This document shows, one piece after another, positions 28,201 to 37,137 of a stretch of 64,000 nt of DNA (position 1 is the first letter of the stretch; every line of letters starts with the position of its first letter). A model generated the notes under the pieces. It was not told where the DNA came from. It saw only the letters and a program-made list of their open reading frames with translations, and ran no database searches. Made by a program: the position numbers and the translations under genes. Source of the stretch: Candidatus Aminicenantes bacterium UBA1061 (lineage in GTDB: Bacteria > Acidobacteriota > Aminicenantia > Aminicenantales > Saccharicenantaceae); the NCBI GenBank assembly GCA_002316315.1, contig DCDG01000018.1, positions 62,001 to 126,000 on the forward strand, given 5' to 3'.

Positions 28201-30714
28201 CTATAGCCCGGTAGCCTGACCTTTCCTGGCTCCATTTACGCTATTAGGCGCCCCAAAGTCGGTCACACCCGGAATATTGTCGAGGCACACCAGGTCACCC
28301 GTAATTACATTACCAACCAGAGCAACGCCATATTGATGCAACTTGCCGCTCAAAAATTTCACCACCTGACATCTGTTGCCAGAGACAGTCAGTGTCCGCT
28401 TGAATTTTGAGCCGGCGATGATTACGTCGTCATTAGTTCCGGAGATCGTAGCCTTCCCATCGACAGTAGCGCCAAAGAGGTGAATAACTGCGGCTCTGTC
28501 AGCCTGCAAATCACCCTTGATGGTTGAACCATCAGACACAACCAGAGAGGCGCCCGGTTTAACCACCACGTCCCCATTGATAGTTGCCCCATCAATGAGA
28601 GTTACACCTTTTTCAACTACCAGCTTTCCTTTATGCTGGCCAGTCACAATGTTTGTGGGTTCAGGCGATTTTCCAGGCAAAACTGTGGCTTTGAACATGT
28701 CAGGTAGACCGATATTGCCTGCCGGGTCAATAGCCCGATGTTCGACGGTATGAGTACCAAAGCCGGGCCAGAAGGTACCAAAAATCTCATGGTCAAGATA
28801 GAGCTGCTCCCAGGGAACCTTGGCGTGTCCGCCAGTACCAAGATTGCCATAGGTCAATCCCCTGACGTCCAGGCCGGAGTGGGTAAACTTAAACGGTGTG
28901 CCCATGGGTTTATCAGGAAAGCCAAAATAATTATACCAGCCACCTCTATTCAGCTGGAATTCTGCGGCGACATAAAGAGGCTGGTCATAACCGCTCTGAT
29001 CATCTTGAGGCTCAAGAAGCATTTCAAATTCATTGAAGTAAACATTATGTTCCACCTGGTCGGCAATGGTGGTCAGGGGTTTGGAAAGCTTTCGTGGAGC
29101 TGTCGGAAGAACGTTGTCAACTGACCAGGTAAGGCTGTCTGTCTGGCCGTTGGGCTCAGCAGGATCAGCCAGAGTGGCAGTCAGTTGGAAAGTGCCTTCG
29201 GGCAGATGGAGCTGGCTGAGGTTAAGGCAGCGACTGTTATTGGTATTTGGGATGACCTGGCCATCAAGACTCCAGGTTACCGTCAGCACCCGGTCTGAGG
29301 GATGAGTCGTCTCCACGAAGACGACCTCCTGGCCGCTTACCGGTCTGATGATCGGTGTTGATCTGGTAAACTTGGCTGATACTTCCTTCGCAGGCAGAGA
29401 TTTACCCACTGTAAACCGGCGGGTCTGAGTCAACCTGGGTCCATTGATCCATTTCGGATCACGGACAAAATCAGTCGGATCTGAAACGGTAACTTCAATG
29501 ATGTCGCCATTTTTAAGACTGAGTTTAGAAAGCTCCAGATTAGAGCTGTTGTGATTTTCTATTACCTGTCCATTTACCCGCCAGGTAATATTCAGTTCAT
29601 GATACCTGGGGTGCATGGTCTCGACCCAGATAATGTCTTTCGGGCCAACCTCACCTTCTGGAGTATGGTCGAGCGGCATACGGTTAGCATCGCGCCTACC
29701 AGTTATCCTGATGGTCATCTGCTCACGTTGAACAACATCAAAGTGGTAGCCCGTCCAGCGCATCATGCTGTATTCACTGGCTCGCCGTATACCGCAGGGC
29801 CAGGTGTTACCACCCTCATAAAGGCCAATGGAACTGCCGGACGAAGCGCTATCCTCACCAATCCAGCGCCACCATTTATGCTGGTCAGCAATCATCTTTT
29901 CTGTGCTGGTGTATATAGTGTGGGTGAAGGAGTCAGGTTCACCGCCAGTCCAGCATCCCCTCCAGACGTTTCTTTCGATATAAGGATAGTCATCAGCGAT
30001 AAGACCAAGCGAGTGGCCCAGCTCATGGATAGAAACTAGCGGGCCTTGCGGTGAGCCGCCGGTAGTAGTCGCATGAAAACCGCCAATACCACCATAGGTG
30101 AAGGTGTTGGCAATAGCCAGAGTCTGAATATTCTGGGATTCAACCGGTATGCCCAGTTCTGGCTCAACATAATTTTTGAGGTACCAGGTACGCTGTTGGG
30201 CACCAGTCCGAGTTCCGGGAGGAGAGTTAAGGGGAGCAGGGCCATAGGTTACACCTCGGGCCAGAGGATTGGTAAGTCCATCCTGGTACCAGAGTCGAAG
30301 GGCGGTATTTTTGGCATCCCTGACTTCTGGTGGGGCATCTTCTCCCGGATCACGACGAATGCCTGAATCCTTAGAGACGATCTCCAGAAGATAGACGTTG
30401 ATGTAATAACGATAAGTGCGGAAAGGCTCCATAGTCCACATGACTGCCAGATTCCTGTCCACATCCCGCAGAAATTTATCTACTTCGTTAGCCTGATATC
30501 CATCGGCCATGAGGATAAAGTTGAGCCGTTCGCTGGCCGGCCCGGTGACCTGGTAGGCTATGAGCCGGGCACTTTCTACTTCTGGCCATTTAGGAAGTTC
30601 CTGAGCTGGAGCAGATAATGGCCATAAAATTAAAAGGCCCAAAAACACCGTACAAATTAGAGCTACCTTTTTAAATTCAGACAAAAGTCTTACACCTGCT
30701 GAATAAGTTCTCAA
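28201..30714 (-). CDS. M64 family metallopeptidase (IgA-peptidase type), exported
   Basis: An 837-residue secreted zinc peptidase. A signal peptide (VALICTVFLGLLILWPLSAPAQ) is followed by the M64 domain (FILMADGYQANEVDKFLRDV, INVYLLEIVSKDSGI) with the zinc motif H230-E-L-G-H234. Ig-like stretches follow (about 350-560), then a C-terminal region with short repeats (GATINGDVVVKPGASLVVSD, STIKGDLQADRA) that look like a polymer-forming or beta-helical fold. The only start is TTG 30714, supported by AGGAG 7 nt upstream; no in-frame ATG occurs before the signal peptide. It would cleave extracellular proteins or glycoproteins. Confidence 0.88.
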   Translation of the reverse strand: MRTYSAGVRLLSEFKKVALICTVFLGLLILWPLSAPAQELPKWPEVESARLIAYQVTGPASERLNFILMADGYQANEVDKFLRDVDRNLAVMWTMEPFRTYRYYINVYLLEIVSKDSGIRRDPGEDAPPEVRDAKNTALRLWYQDGLTNPLARGVTYGPAPLNSPPGTRTGAQQRTWYLKNYVEPELGIPVESQNIQTLAIANTFTYGGIGGFHATTTGGSPQGPLVSIHELGHSLGLIADDYPYIERNVWRGCWTGGEPDSFTHTIYTSTEKMIADQHKWWRWIGEDSASSGSSIGLYEGGNTWPCGIRRASEYSMMRWTGYHFDVVQREQMTIRITGRRDANRMPLDHTPEGEVGPKDIIWVETMHPRYHELNITWRVNGQVIENHNSSNLELSKLSLKNGDIIEVTVSDPTDFVRDPKWINGPRLTQTRRFTVGKSLPAKEVSAKFTRSTPIIRPVSGQEVVFVETTHPSDRVLTVTWSLDGQVIPNTNNSRCLNLSQLHLPEGTFQLTATLADPAEPNGQTDSLTWSVDNVLPTAPRKLSKPLTTIADQVEHNVYFNEFEMLLEPQDDQSGYDQPLYVAAEFQLNRGGWYNYFGFPDKPMGTPFKFTHSGLDVRGLTYGNLGTGGHAKVPWEQLYLDHEIFGTFWPGFGTHTVEHRAIDPAGNIGLPDMFKATVLPGKSPEPTNIVTGQHKGKLVVEKGVTLIDGATINGDVVVKPGASLVVSDGSTIKGDLQADRAAVIHLFGATVDGKATISGTNDDVIIAGSKFKRTLTVSGNRCQVVKFLSGKLHQYGVALVGNVITGDLVCLDNIPGVTDFGAPNSVNGARKGQATGL

Positions 30715-30880
30715 TAACTTTCTCCTTTCTGATGGTTATTTTCTTGACGAGGTCTGAATATGGTTCGTCTTTTATTATTACTATAATAATAATGAAACGA
30801 CTTATTTTCATCGCTGTCAAATATTTTGTGCCACAAGATTAATACACTATATTTTCTCTTTCGGTTTAAAAAATCCAGAA

Positions 30881-31238
30881 AAGGCGCAGTTTATAAGACG
30901 GGGACAGCCATCAGACTGAAGCCGCACTTCAGCCCGAAGAAAGCACACCGGCGGCGAACCAAAAGCAAGAGCCTTCCTCTGGCCAACACCTTTGAGCTAC
31001 CTGATCTCGCCTTCAAAAAGATAAAAATAAGTCAGCCCTTTGGCTGTCCTGATTTCCCGGGCATCTACTACCCGCACAGCCAGCTCGACCACTTGTCCGG
31101 CAATTCCCTGAGGTGAGCGATTGGGAGAAGCGGCCTTCAGCTTAGAGCTAATGGTAAGCTATCTCCTGGGCCGTTCAGCATCTTTTTAGCCTCTAACTTA
31201 TTGATTATGAATGATATCCGCTGGCCCGACCCCATTTA
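30881..31238 (-). repeat. dnaE2-tail repeat, copy B
   Basis: On the minus strand the element starts with TAAATGGGGTCGGGCCAGC (31238 downward), continues through about 120 bases without matching protein, and then carries the end of dnaE2 from VVELAVRVVDAREIRTAKGL to LINCAF. Here the coding part has a TAG inside FEGEIR and a 1-nt deletion near its start, so it is not functional. Bases 31094-31238 are identical to 37367-37511. Its upstream end overlaps the last codons of the propeller gene at 31198-32412. Confidence 0.85.
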
Positions 31239-32412
31239 TCGAATAAACATTCAACTTGTCAGCTGTATTGGAAAGACAGATCCGGCTAAGCTGCTTCATG
31301 ACCTCAAGATCATAATTTTCAATATAAGCTATATATAGCCTGCCATCCATTATCTGAGCCAGATTGTATCTGATAAAATTGAAATAACAGGCCTGGCCGA
31401 GCTGGCTAAAATTCAGATCGTAGACATCTACAATGTATCTCTTTTTATCATCACGCTGGCCAGTCCAGACATATATTTTCCCATCATCAATGTTCAGGCC
31501 AAAAATTGCCGGAAAATAGCGTGAGGGCCCTTTTAGTTCCTGTAAGATACGTTCAGAATTTGGGAAACGGATGATCTTCATGTCATTGTCAAAGACATTA
31601 AAATCCTGCTCCGTAATGAGTTCCTTCTTTATTTTCTTCCCTTTAAAGGTTTTAACCAGCTTTCCATCTTTAGAATACTTATAAACCAGATAGTCAAAAC
31701 TATCAGTTATATAAATATTCCCGGCTTCATCCAGAGCAAAATCTGGGATAAAGGTGGCAATGGAGCTCCCATGGCCTTCTTTTTGTTCGTAAATTAATTG
31801 GCTATGATTTCTCTGGCTATCGTATTTATAGATTAATATCTTCTTCTCCTCATTCCCGCCTAAAAGATAAAGATTCCCTTCGCGGTCAAAACTAATTTTG
31901 TCAATGAATAAACCAGATAGGTTTGCTGGAAGACGTAGTTCATTTTTAAAATGGCCATCCGCTGTAAATATTTCCAGAGGCCGCCCAAAACTTGAGCTTA
32001 CCCAGATATCGCCCTGGGGATCAACTGCCAGACAGCCGATGGCTTGAAATTCACCCGGGCCCTGACCCTTTCTACCAAAGGAGAATAAGAAATTCCCATT
32101 TTTATCATAGGCATCTATTTGCTCACCTCTCACTTTATCCCAGGCGAAAATAAGACCGTTTTCAACGGCGAAATAACCAATCCAGGTATAATAATGACCG
32201 GATCCCTCATCGCCGATGGTAAAAAGGGGCTGGCTCGAGGCAGCTAATGACCTTATCTCTGCTTTCTGACTGGAACAACCAGCAGCCAAAAGTAAAGCCA
32301 TAAAGAAAATGATTATCTCAGGTATAATGGCTAAACTTTTTTCCCGACACCAGGCGCACAAATCAAGCAGTCTATGACCAGGTCTGAAAGTATCGGAAAT
32401 TAGTTCAATCAT
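31198..32412 (-). CDS. Six-bladed beta-propeller lipoprotein
   Basis: A 404-residue envelope protein. A long N-terminus leads to a lipobox (FFMALLLAAGC). Blades carry the family motif FGRKGQGPGEFQAIGCLAV, then DEAGNIYITDSFDYLVYKYS and others, as in PF17170-type six-bladed propellers. The last residues (INGVGPADIIHNQ) are encoded by the end of repeat copy B, so the natural C-terminus was replaced when the repeat arrived. Such propellers bind ligands or partner proteins; no enzyme activity is implied. It follows the sialidase gene on the same strand. Confidence 0.82.
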   Translation of the reverse strand: MIELISDTFRPGHRLLDLCAWCREKSLAIIPEIIIFFMALLLAAGCSSQKAEIRSLAASSQPLFTIGDEGSGHYYTWIGYFAVENGLIFAWDKVRGEQIDAYDKNGNFLFSFGRKGQGPGEFQAIGCLAVDPQGDIWVSSSFGRPLEIFTADGHFKNELRLPANLSGLFIDKISFDREGNLYLLGGNEEKKILIYKYDSQRNHSQLIYEQKEGHGSSIATFIPDFALDEAGNIYITDSFDYLVYKYSKDGKLVKTFKGKKIKKELITEQDFNVFDNDMKIIRFPNSERILQELKGPSRYFPAIFGLNIDDGKIYVWTGQRDDKKRYIVDVYDLNFSQLGQACYFNFIRYNLAQIMDGRLYIAYIENYDLEVMKQLSRICLSNTADKLNVYSINGVGPADIIHNQ

Positions 32413-32540
32413 CAGCTGCTCTCCTATTTAGCTTCAGTTTAAAGAAATGAAACCTTTCCTTTTTAGCCTTGAAAAGATTATAACAATTTCTCTAGCAATA
32501 ATTAAAGAGTTTCTGACGGTTTCATTGAAAATTGAAAAGT

Positions 32541-32581
32541 GAATTGATTATAAACGACATGTGCTGGTCTGACCCCATTTA
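32541..32581 (-). repeat. Solo copy of the repeat end sequence
   Basis: The minus strand reads TAAATGGGGTCAGACCAGC and continues to ATAATCAATTC, matching the end sequence of repeat copies B, C and D, but no dnaE2-like sequence follows. It begins about 10 bases after the sialidase stop codon. Confidence 0.7.
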
Positions 32582-32590
32582 GAGGGACTT

Positions 32591-33718
32591 TTAATCAGGG
32601 ATCTTCCAGCGGGCAGCCAGGCATTTAGCGCTCTGCGGGGCATTTTTCGGGTCATCAACCTGGTAATAAAGGGTGACAATCTGCCCCCTATCCACTTCAA
32701 CCGAGCTTGGATACCCGCAGTCAGTATTTGGTGCTGAGGCGGAAATTATAATCTTTTTATCCCACTCCCAGGTTTTCCCGCCGTCCCGGCTGAAGATAGC
32801 CCGAACTCCCATCGGCGCATTACGCTCCCCATAGCTCAAGAGAGTCTGTCCATTTTTGAGCTGTATAAGATCTGCCGGATGCTCCATGTCCTGGGTTATC
32901 TGGAAGGGCGGCGACCAGTGCTTACCCCCATCTTCAGAACGGCTCACAGCTAAATGCCCGCCTTTCTCCGAGCGCATAGCCGCCAGTAAACTGCCATCGG
33001 GGAGGGCCAGCACAGCTGTTTCATTAAAATGCTCACCAACAAGAGAAGGCTCTCCCCAGGTTTTCCCGCCGTCTTTTGAACGAAAGACGTAGCTTTGATT
33101 TCCGCGGTCGTCAAAAAAATCAAAATAGACTGCCATGATAACTGTGCCATCCTCGAGCTGGATAATCTTTCCATAAGGCGAGACGGCCCCGCGGCCAGCA
33201 TAAAATGAATGAATCTCCAGGCTCAGTTCAGGTTTCGTCCAGGTTTTTCCCTTGTCTTTTGAACGGATGACATAAACGCCATCGAAAACCCATTTCGAGA
33301 CGTCTTCAGGAAGTCTTTGCCCGTCAGCCTCATATCCGCTGAGGACAGCATAGGCCAGAAGAATTGTGCCATCAGCCAGTTGACCAAGTGCCGGGTTACG
33401 GTCGTCTTCTGGACCGTCAACAACCGTCCAGGGTTTGGACCAGGTTCGGCCGCCATCATCAGATATGACCAGATCAAGGCGCCCGGCCCGGCTAAGGTGA
33501 GCGCCGCCACCCCTGATAACAGCCAGAATTTCGCCAGTTGATAGCTTGACCGCCACTGGAAAATAGCCTCCTCCTTCGACTGCCGTCACCTGATCCATTG
33601 AAGTGAAGGCCGCCATGCTGATACAACACATCAGTCCGGTGAGACTCAGAACCGCCAGCCACCGCCGGCCCCACCTGTTATTCTTCTTGCTCTTCATTTC
33701 CTTTATTTCTTTTATCAT
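32591..33718 (-). CDS. Exo-sialidase / BNR-repeat glycosidase, exported
   Basis: A protein of up to 375 residues with a signal peptide (WLAVLSLTGLMCCISMAAF) and a sialidase-type six-bladed fold. Five Asp-box motifs are visible: SDDGGRTW, SKDKGKTW, SKDGGKTW, SEDGGKHW and SRDGGKTW. The arginine triad was not assigned with certainty; VIRGGG and AAMRSEKGG are candidate positions. It may act on sialic acid or related sugars, or be a non-catalytic BNR protein. The start at ATG 33718 lacks a ribosome site; ATG 33697 (MKSKKNNRWG) has AAAGGAA directly upstream and is an alternative. Confidence 0.8.
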   Translation of the reverse strand: MIKEIKEMKSKKNNRWGRRWLAVLSLTGLMCCISMAAFTSMDQVTAVEGGGYFPVAVKLSTGEILAVIRGGGAHLSRAGRLDLVISDDGGRTWSKPWTVVDGPEDDRNPALGQLADGTILLAYAVLSGYEADGQRLPEDVSKWVFDGVYVIRSKDKGKTWTKPELSLEIHSFYAGRGAVSPYGKIIQLEDGTVIMAVYFDFFDDRGNQSYVFRSKDGGKTWGEPSLVGEHFNETAVLALPDGSLLAAMRSEKGGHLAVSRSEDGGKHWSPPFQITQDMEHPADLIQLKNGQTLLSYGERNAPMGVRAIFSRDGGKTWEWDKKIIISASAPNTDCGYPSSVEVDRGQIVTLYYQVDDPKNAPQSAKCLAARWKIPD

Positions 33719-33990
33719 ATGTCTTTTATCATATGGCCACCTTGTCTAAGGATTTCCCTTTATGCTTCGGGACCTTGCAGCTCGCTTTTCTTTTTCATGC
33801 TCAAAAAAATCTGGCTATTTTTTACTGGCTAGACAGCATTGGCCCGATTCGGATCTACCAGCCTCATGGTTAGAAAAATGATACAAGTCAAGCTTGTCAT
33901 CAGTTAACCATTTAATCCCAAATATATTGGGATTTTCAAGATTTTCATGTTTATGCTTCATCATGGTTTTAAACTTCAAAAATGAACTTA
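33719..33990. other. Intergenic region, nothing recognised
   Basis: No supported open frame or RNA is visible between the sialidase gene start and repeat copy C. Confidence 0.4.
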
Positions 33991-34378
33991 TTAGGGTGAT
34001 AAAAAAGTGTGAAGGAAGGCGCAGTTTATAAGGCGGGGGCAGCTGTCAGACTGAAGCCGCACTTCAGCCCGAAGAAAGCACACCGGAGGTGAGCTAAAAG
34101 CCAGGGCCTTCTTCTGACCTACGCCCTCAACCTGCCCGCTCTCATCTTCGAAAAGACAAAAATAAGTCAAGCCGCGCGATGTTCTGATTTCCCGGGTATC
34201 CATTACCGGGATAGCTAGCTCGGTCATCTGACGGCACAATTCCTTGAGATGTTCGATCCGCAGCGGCGGACACCAGCGAGCCCTAAGCAAACTGCTAGCT
34301 ATCCTACGCCGACTTATTTTTCTTTAAGCCATTATCTTATTGATTATTAACAAATTGTGTTAGCCCAACCCGCATTTA
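33991..34378 (-). repeat. dnaE2-tail repeat, copy C (open frame 33991-34290)
   Basis: The end sequence is present in diverged form (TTTAAATGCGGGTTGGGC from 34380 downward). The dnaE2 part is open as 99 codons: PPLRIEHLKELCRQMTELAI, DTREIRTSRGL, YFCLFEDESGQVEGVG and LINCAF, followed by a different tail (LHTFLSP). It extends further into the DnaE2-like sequence (PPLR) than copies B and D. The frame is kept despite many differences from dnaE2, but no promoter or good ribosome site is seen, so expression is doubtful. Confidence 0.85.
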
Positions 34379-34426
34379 AATATATAAGCTCCTCCCCTAC
34401 AGCACAGGGGCCGGCACCAGCAATTG

Positions 34427-35575
34427 TTATTTCTTCCAGGTAGCCTGATAACAGCAAATATACTGATAACCTTCTTCGTCCTTCTCAATAGTGTATATTT
34501 TGCCGTTTTTTGCAAGAAAGGCTTGGCCTGTCATCTCACAGCGCGCGATAAGCTTCCCTTCAGCACTGAAGATATCCACCAAATAAGAATCCTTAGCCTT
34601 ACCTTTCTCATAAGTCCTGACATAGAGCCGGTTCTCCTCATCAACAAAGAAACCAGAGAAAGCAGGATAGTTAGCCGGAAAAACTACCATCTCTTTCAAA
34701 TTCATTCCCGGTGTCTCCGGTATCTGCTTGAGCATTTCTTCTTTATCTTTCTGACTTATAGACTGCGGTCGATATTCTTTTCGCACTATTTTGACCAGCT
34801 GGCCTTCCGGATTGAAATATTTAATTTCATAAGAGGAACTACGGCCATAAATAATATTTCCACTTCCATCCAGGCAATAATCATAAGTGATCGTAAAGGG
34901 ATTAATCTTGCCGCCACCCAGGGGCGAAGCCATTAGCAGCGTATCAATTTTAAAAAGCTGGTTAAAATCAGCATCATATTTAGCAATAGTATAGGCTATC
35001 GAATTCCCTTCCATCCCCATTTCGCAACCTACATATTGACCGCCGCTGTCAATTACTTCCAACATAGCCAGTTTCTTAGCGTAAGAAACTTCTCTCGTCA
35101 TCTTACCTTCAAGGTCGGAATAAATCAGTTTTCGGTTACCACTATCATTTATCATCAGTTCGCGGTCAGATAAGAGCTGGAGTCCAGACGGAGCGTTCCA
35201 CTCGCCCGGGCCCTGGCCTTCTTGGCCAAATTCTTTTAGCTTTTTGCCATTTGGATCGAAGACATTGACCTTTTTTGCCTTAAAATCCAGAACAAAAATC
35301 CGGCCGTCAGCCGCAACATCGGCTCCAGCTACAACCCCGAAGGCGCTTCCTCCTTGTTCCAGCTTTCCGATGGTAATTTCTTTGGTTAAAATCAATCTCT
35401 GAGAGCCAGAAGGTTTAGCTTTATTCTCGATTATCTGGACATCAGCTTTATCAGCCAGCCTGATAACGGCCTTATCTGCTACGGAAAAAGCCGATACAGA
35501 AAAAACTGAAATCATGGCTACAAGGAAAACTGGCACATACATAAACGATCTGTGTGTAAATTCTTTTTTTCTCAT
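34427..35575 (-). CDS. Six-bladed beta-propeller protein, exported
   Basis: A 382-residue protein with a signal peptide (SFMYVPVFLVAMISVFSVSA). Blades include LKEFGQEGQGPGEWNAPSGL, the hallmark of the family, and PAFSGFFVDEENRLYVRTYE near the C-terminus, the segment also retained in the pseudogene at 1866-2708. Start ATG 35575 is preceded by GGGGAGG; an upstream in-frame ATG at 35599 has no such site. It lies 39 nt downstream of the C39-like peptidase gene on the same strand, so the two form an operon. Confidence 0.85.
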   Translation of the reverse strand: MRKKEFTHRSFMYVPVFLVAMISVFSVSAFSVADKAVIRLADKADVQIIENKAKPSGSQRLILTKEITIGKLEQGGSAFGVVAGADVAADGRIFVLDFKAKKVNVFDPNGKKLKEFGQEGQGPGEWNAPSGLQLLSDRELMINDSGNRKLIYSDLEGKMTREVSYAKKLAMLEVIDSGGQYVGCEMGMEGNSIAYTIAKYDADFNQLFKIDTLLMASPLGGGKINPFTITYDYCLDGSGNIIYGRSSSYEIKYFNPEGQLVKIVRKEYRPQSISQKDKEEMLKQIPETPGMNLKEMVVFPANYPAFSGFFVDEENRLYVRTYEKGKAKDSYLVDIFSAEGKLIARCEMTGQAFLAKNGKIYTIEKDEEGYQYICCYQATWKK

Positions 35576-35614
35576 CTTCCTCCCCTTGCTTATCAACATT
35601 TTAAAATGGCTGCC

Positions 35615-36604
35615 TTATTTAGAGCGACCTGCGATAAAAGGCATCATAAATAAGCCCGGGTCCATTCCTTCTTCTTCCTTTTTCTTCTTTATAGCTCTTA
35701 TGTCACTTTTAGTGAGTGCTCCTCCGCTGGATTCAGTATCTTCAACTGGATTAAGTTCTGTAACCTTTTTGTTTTCTATCTTGCCCATAACATAAAGACA
35801 ATAGGGGTTGTTTGGTGCTTTTTCCAAAGCTAACTTAGCATAGTTCTCAGCCTCATCAATTTTCCCGGCTTTAAGAAGGGTAAAAGCTAAGGAATAAAGA
35901 TATCTGGTGTTTTCTGATTTTGAAAGAGCTTCTTTCCAATAATACTCTGACTCCTGATATTTTCCCCTCCTGAAGAAGGCAGTCGCCAGGTCGCGGAAAT
36001 ACACTTCATTATCCTTATACTTGCTTTCCAGACCAGAGTCATCTTTTAAGGCAATCATTGACCAATTCTCTTCCTCCCCTGAGGTCCATAACTCTAAAAA
36101 ATCTTTCTCTTTGACAAAAATATTTTTCCCTAAAAGAGGATCAGCTAAGACAATCGAGTCCTTTTGGTATCCAACCACCAGTCGGTAATGTCCTTTATCG
36201 ATTTCTTTTGAAGCTTTCTGAAAAACCACCACCGGAACTCCCTTTGAGATTAGCTCCTTTAAATCATTCAAATTACCCTTAAAAGAATATGACTTCAGCC
36301 CTTTTGATTGAGGATAAAAAACCATCTCAGAGAGCTTCATCACTTTTTCCTTTTCGTCAAAAACTCTGGCAGCAACCATTTCCTGTTTTTCATCTAAGCC
36401 ATAAAAATGAAGCATCATCTGCAAAACCGCTGGCCCGCACCACCCGTTTTTCTCCTGCTTATAAAATTTCATGTTTTTTATAACATTGGCTTTTTTAGGA
36501 ATGGATTCAGCCTGATAGAAATAGGTATGAGAGGCACATGAAGAAAAAACGCTTATCACAAAGATTAGTAGCAAATTTTTTAGCCTTTTGTTTTTACCTT
36601 TCAT
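35615..36604 (-). CDS. C39-like peptidase lipoprotein with TPR repeats
   Basis: A 329-residue lipoprotein (signal LLLIFVISVFSSC, lipidated C23). The papain-like C39_2 domain has the nucleophile C56 in NGWCGPAVLQMML, the histidine H139 in KGHYRLVVGY and the aspartate D155 in LADPLLG, so the catalytic triad is complete. At least two TPR-like repeats follow (YRDLATAFFRRGKYQESEYY-type periodicity, then YSLAFTLLKAGKIDEAENYA). C39 peptidases usually trim leader peptides at double-glycine sites; a lipoprotein form without an ABC transporter would act outside the cytoplasm. It is cotranscribed with the beta-propeller gene downstream. Confidence 0.82.
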   Translation of the reverse strand: MKGKNKRLKNLLLIFVISVFSSCASHTYFYQAESIPKKANVIKNMKFYKQEKNGWCGPAVLQMMLHFYGLDEKQEMVAARVFDEKEKVMKLSEMVFYPQSKGLKSYSFKGNLNDLKELISKGVPVVVFQKASKEIDKGHYRLVVGYQKDSIVLADPLLGKNIFVKEKDFLELWTSGEEENWSMIALKDDSGLESKYKDNEVYFRDLATAFFRRGKYQESEYYWKEALSKSENTRYLYSLAFTLLKAGKIDEAENYAKLALEKAPNNPYCLYVMGKIENKKVTELNPVEDTESSGGALTKSDIRAIKKKKEEEGMDPGLFMMPFIAGRSK

Positions 36605-36895
36605 TTATGTCCCTCAAAAATTTATTTTCCTCTCTATTTATCCAGAGGCAATTCTCCATCCCGATTGATAAGGCTTTTTTTAATTGCTCTTCGGGAGCAC
36701 TCAGAGATACCCTGGTTCCAGTTTCAGAAGGGCTATACCAGATTCTCGCCCTTAGTTGCTGGAATGCTCGTTCGAATGCCAATTTTTCCCCTCGCCGTCT
36801 TTAAATATCAGTCAAAAAAAGATGCATGTCAAATACAGACCTTATTCAGGCTAGCACATAATATCCAGGGCAGACCGAGAAGTAGAGAGGGTTGT
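36605..36895. other. Intergenic region, nothing recognised
   Basis: A minus-strand open frame of about 60 codons ends at 36594 just inside the peptidase start, but it has no recognised family and a poor start. No firm feature is seen. Confidence 0.35.
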
Positions 36896-36924
36896 CCACA
36901 AGGTGTTTGGCGGCTTGCAACCCT

Positions 36925-37026
36925 GGACGGCGGAGCAGAGGCGCAGAGATCAAAAGTTCTATAGTTTAAAAGCAAGACTTCCCCTCTTAAAAGTGTTATT
37001 GAAGCTTTTAAAGGAAGGGAAGTGAG
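36925..37026 (+). mobile_element. Remnant of a transposase gene end
   Basis: The + strand reads QKFYSLKARLPLLKVLLKLL and then KEGK and TGA. This matches the end of the transposase remnant at 44490-44655 (AGLPPLKVLLKLLKERR), and the following GTGAGCCCC is also shared. Only this 3' part and a short stretch upstream can be recognised. Confidence 0.6.
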
Positions 37027-37137
37027 CCCCTGGGTGTCATAGTATAAGTTTACAAATAACTCAGTATATACATATATACCATAATTACGATGAGCTTTTA
37101 AATGAGTCGGCAGGGTTAGCTAGAAGAGCAGTAAGGT

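Noticed and set aside
29551..30039. Plus-strand ORF of 162 codons
   Set aside because: Antisense to the M64 peptidase, including its zinc motif; no start signal.
30826..31116. Plus-strand ORF of 96 codons
   Set aside because: It is the antisense of the dnaE2-tail repeat copy B. The protein similarity is on the minus strand. The same applies to the plus-strand ORF at 37147-37389.
34424..34936. Plus-strand ORF of 170 codons
   Set aside because: It lies antisense to a clear propeller gene, has no ribosome site and shows no family pattern.
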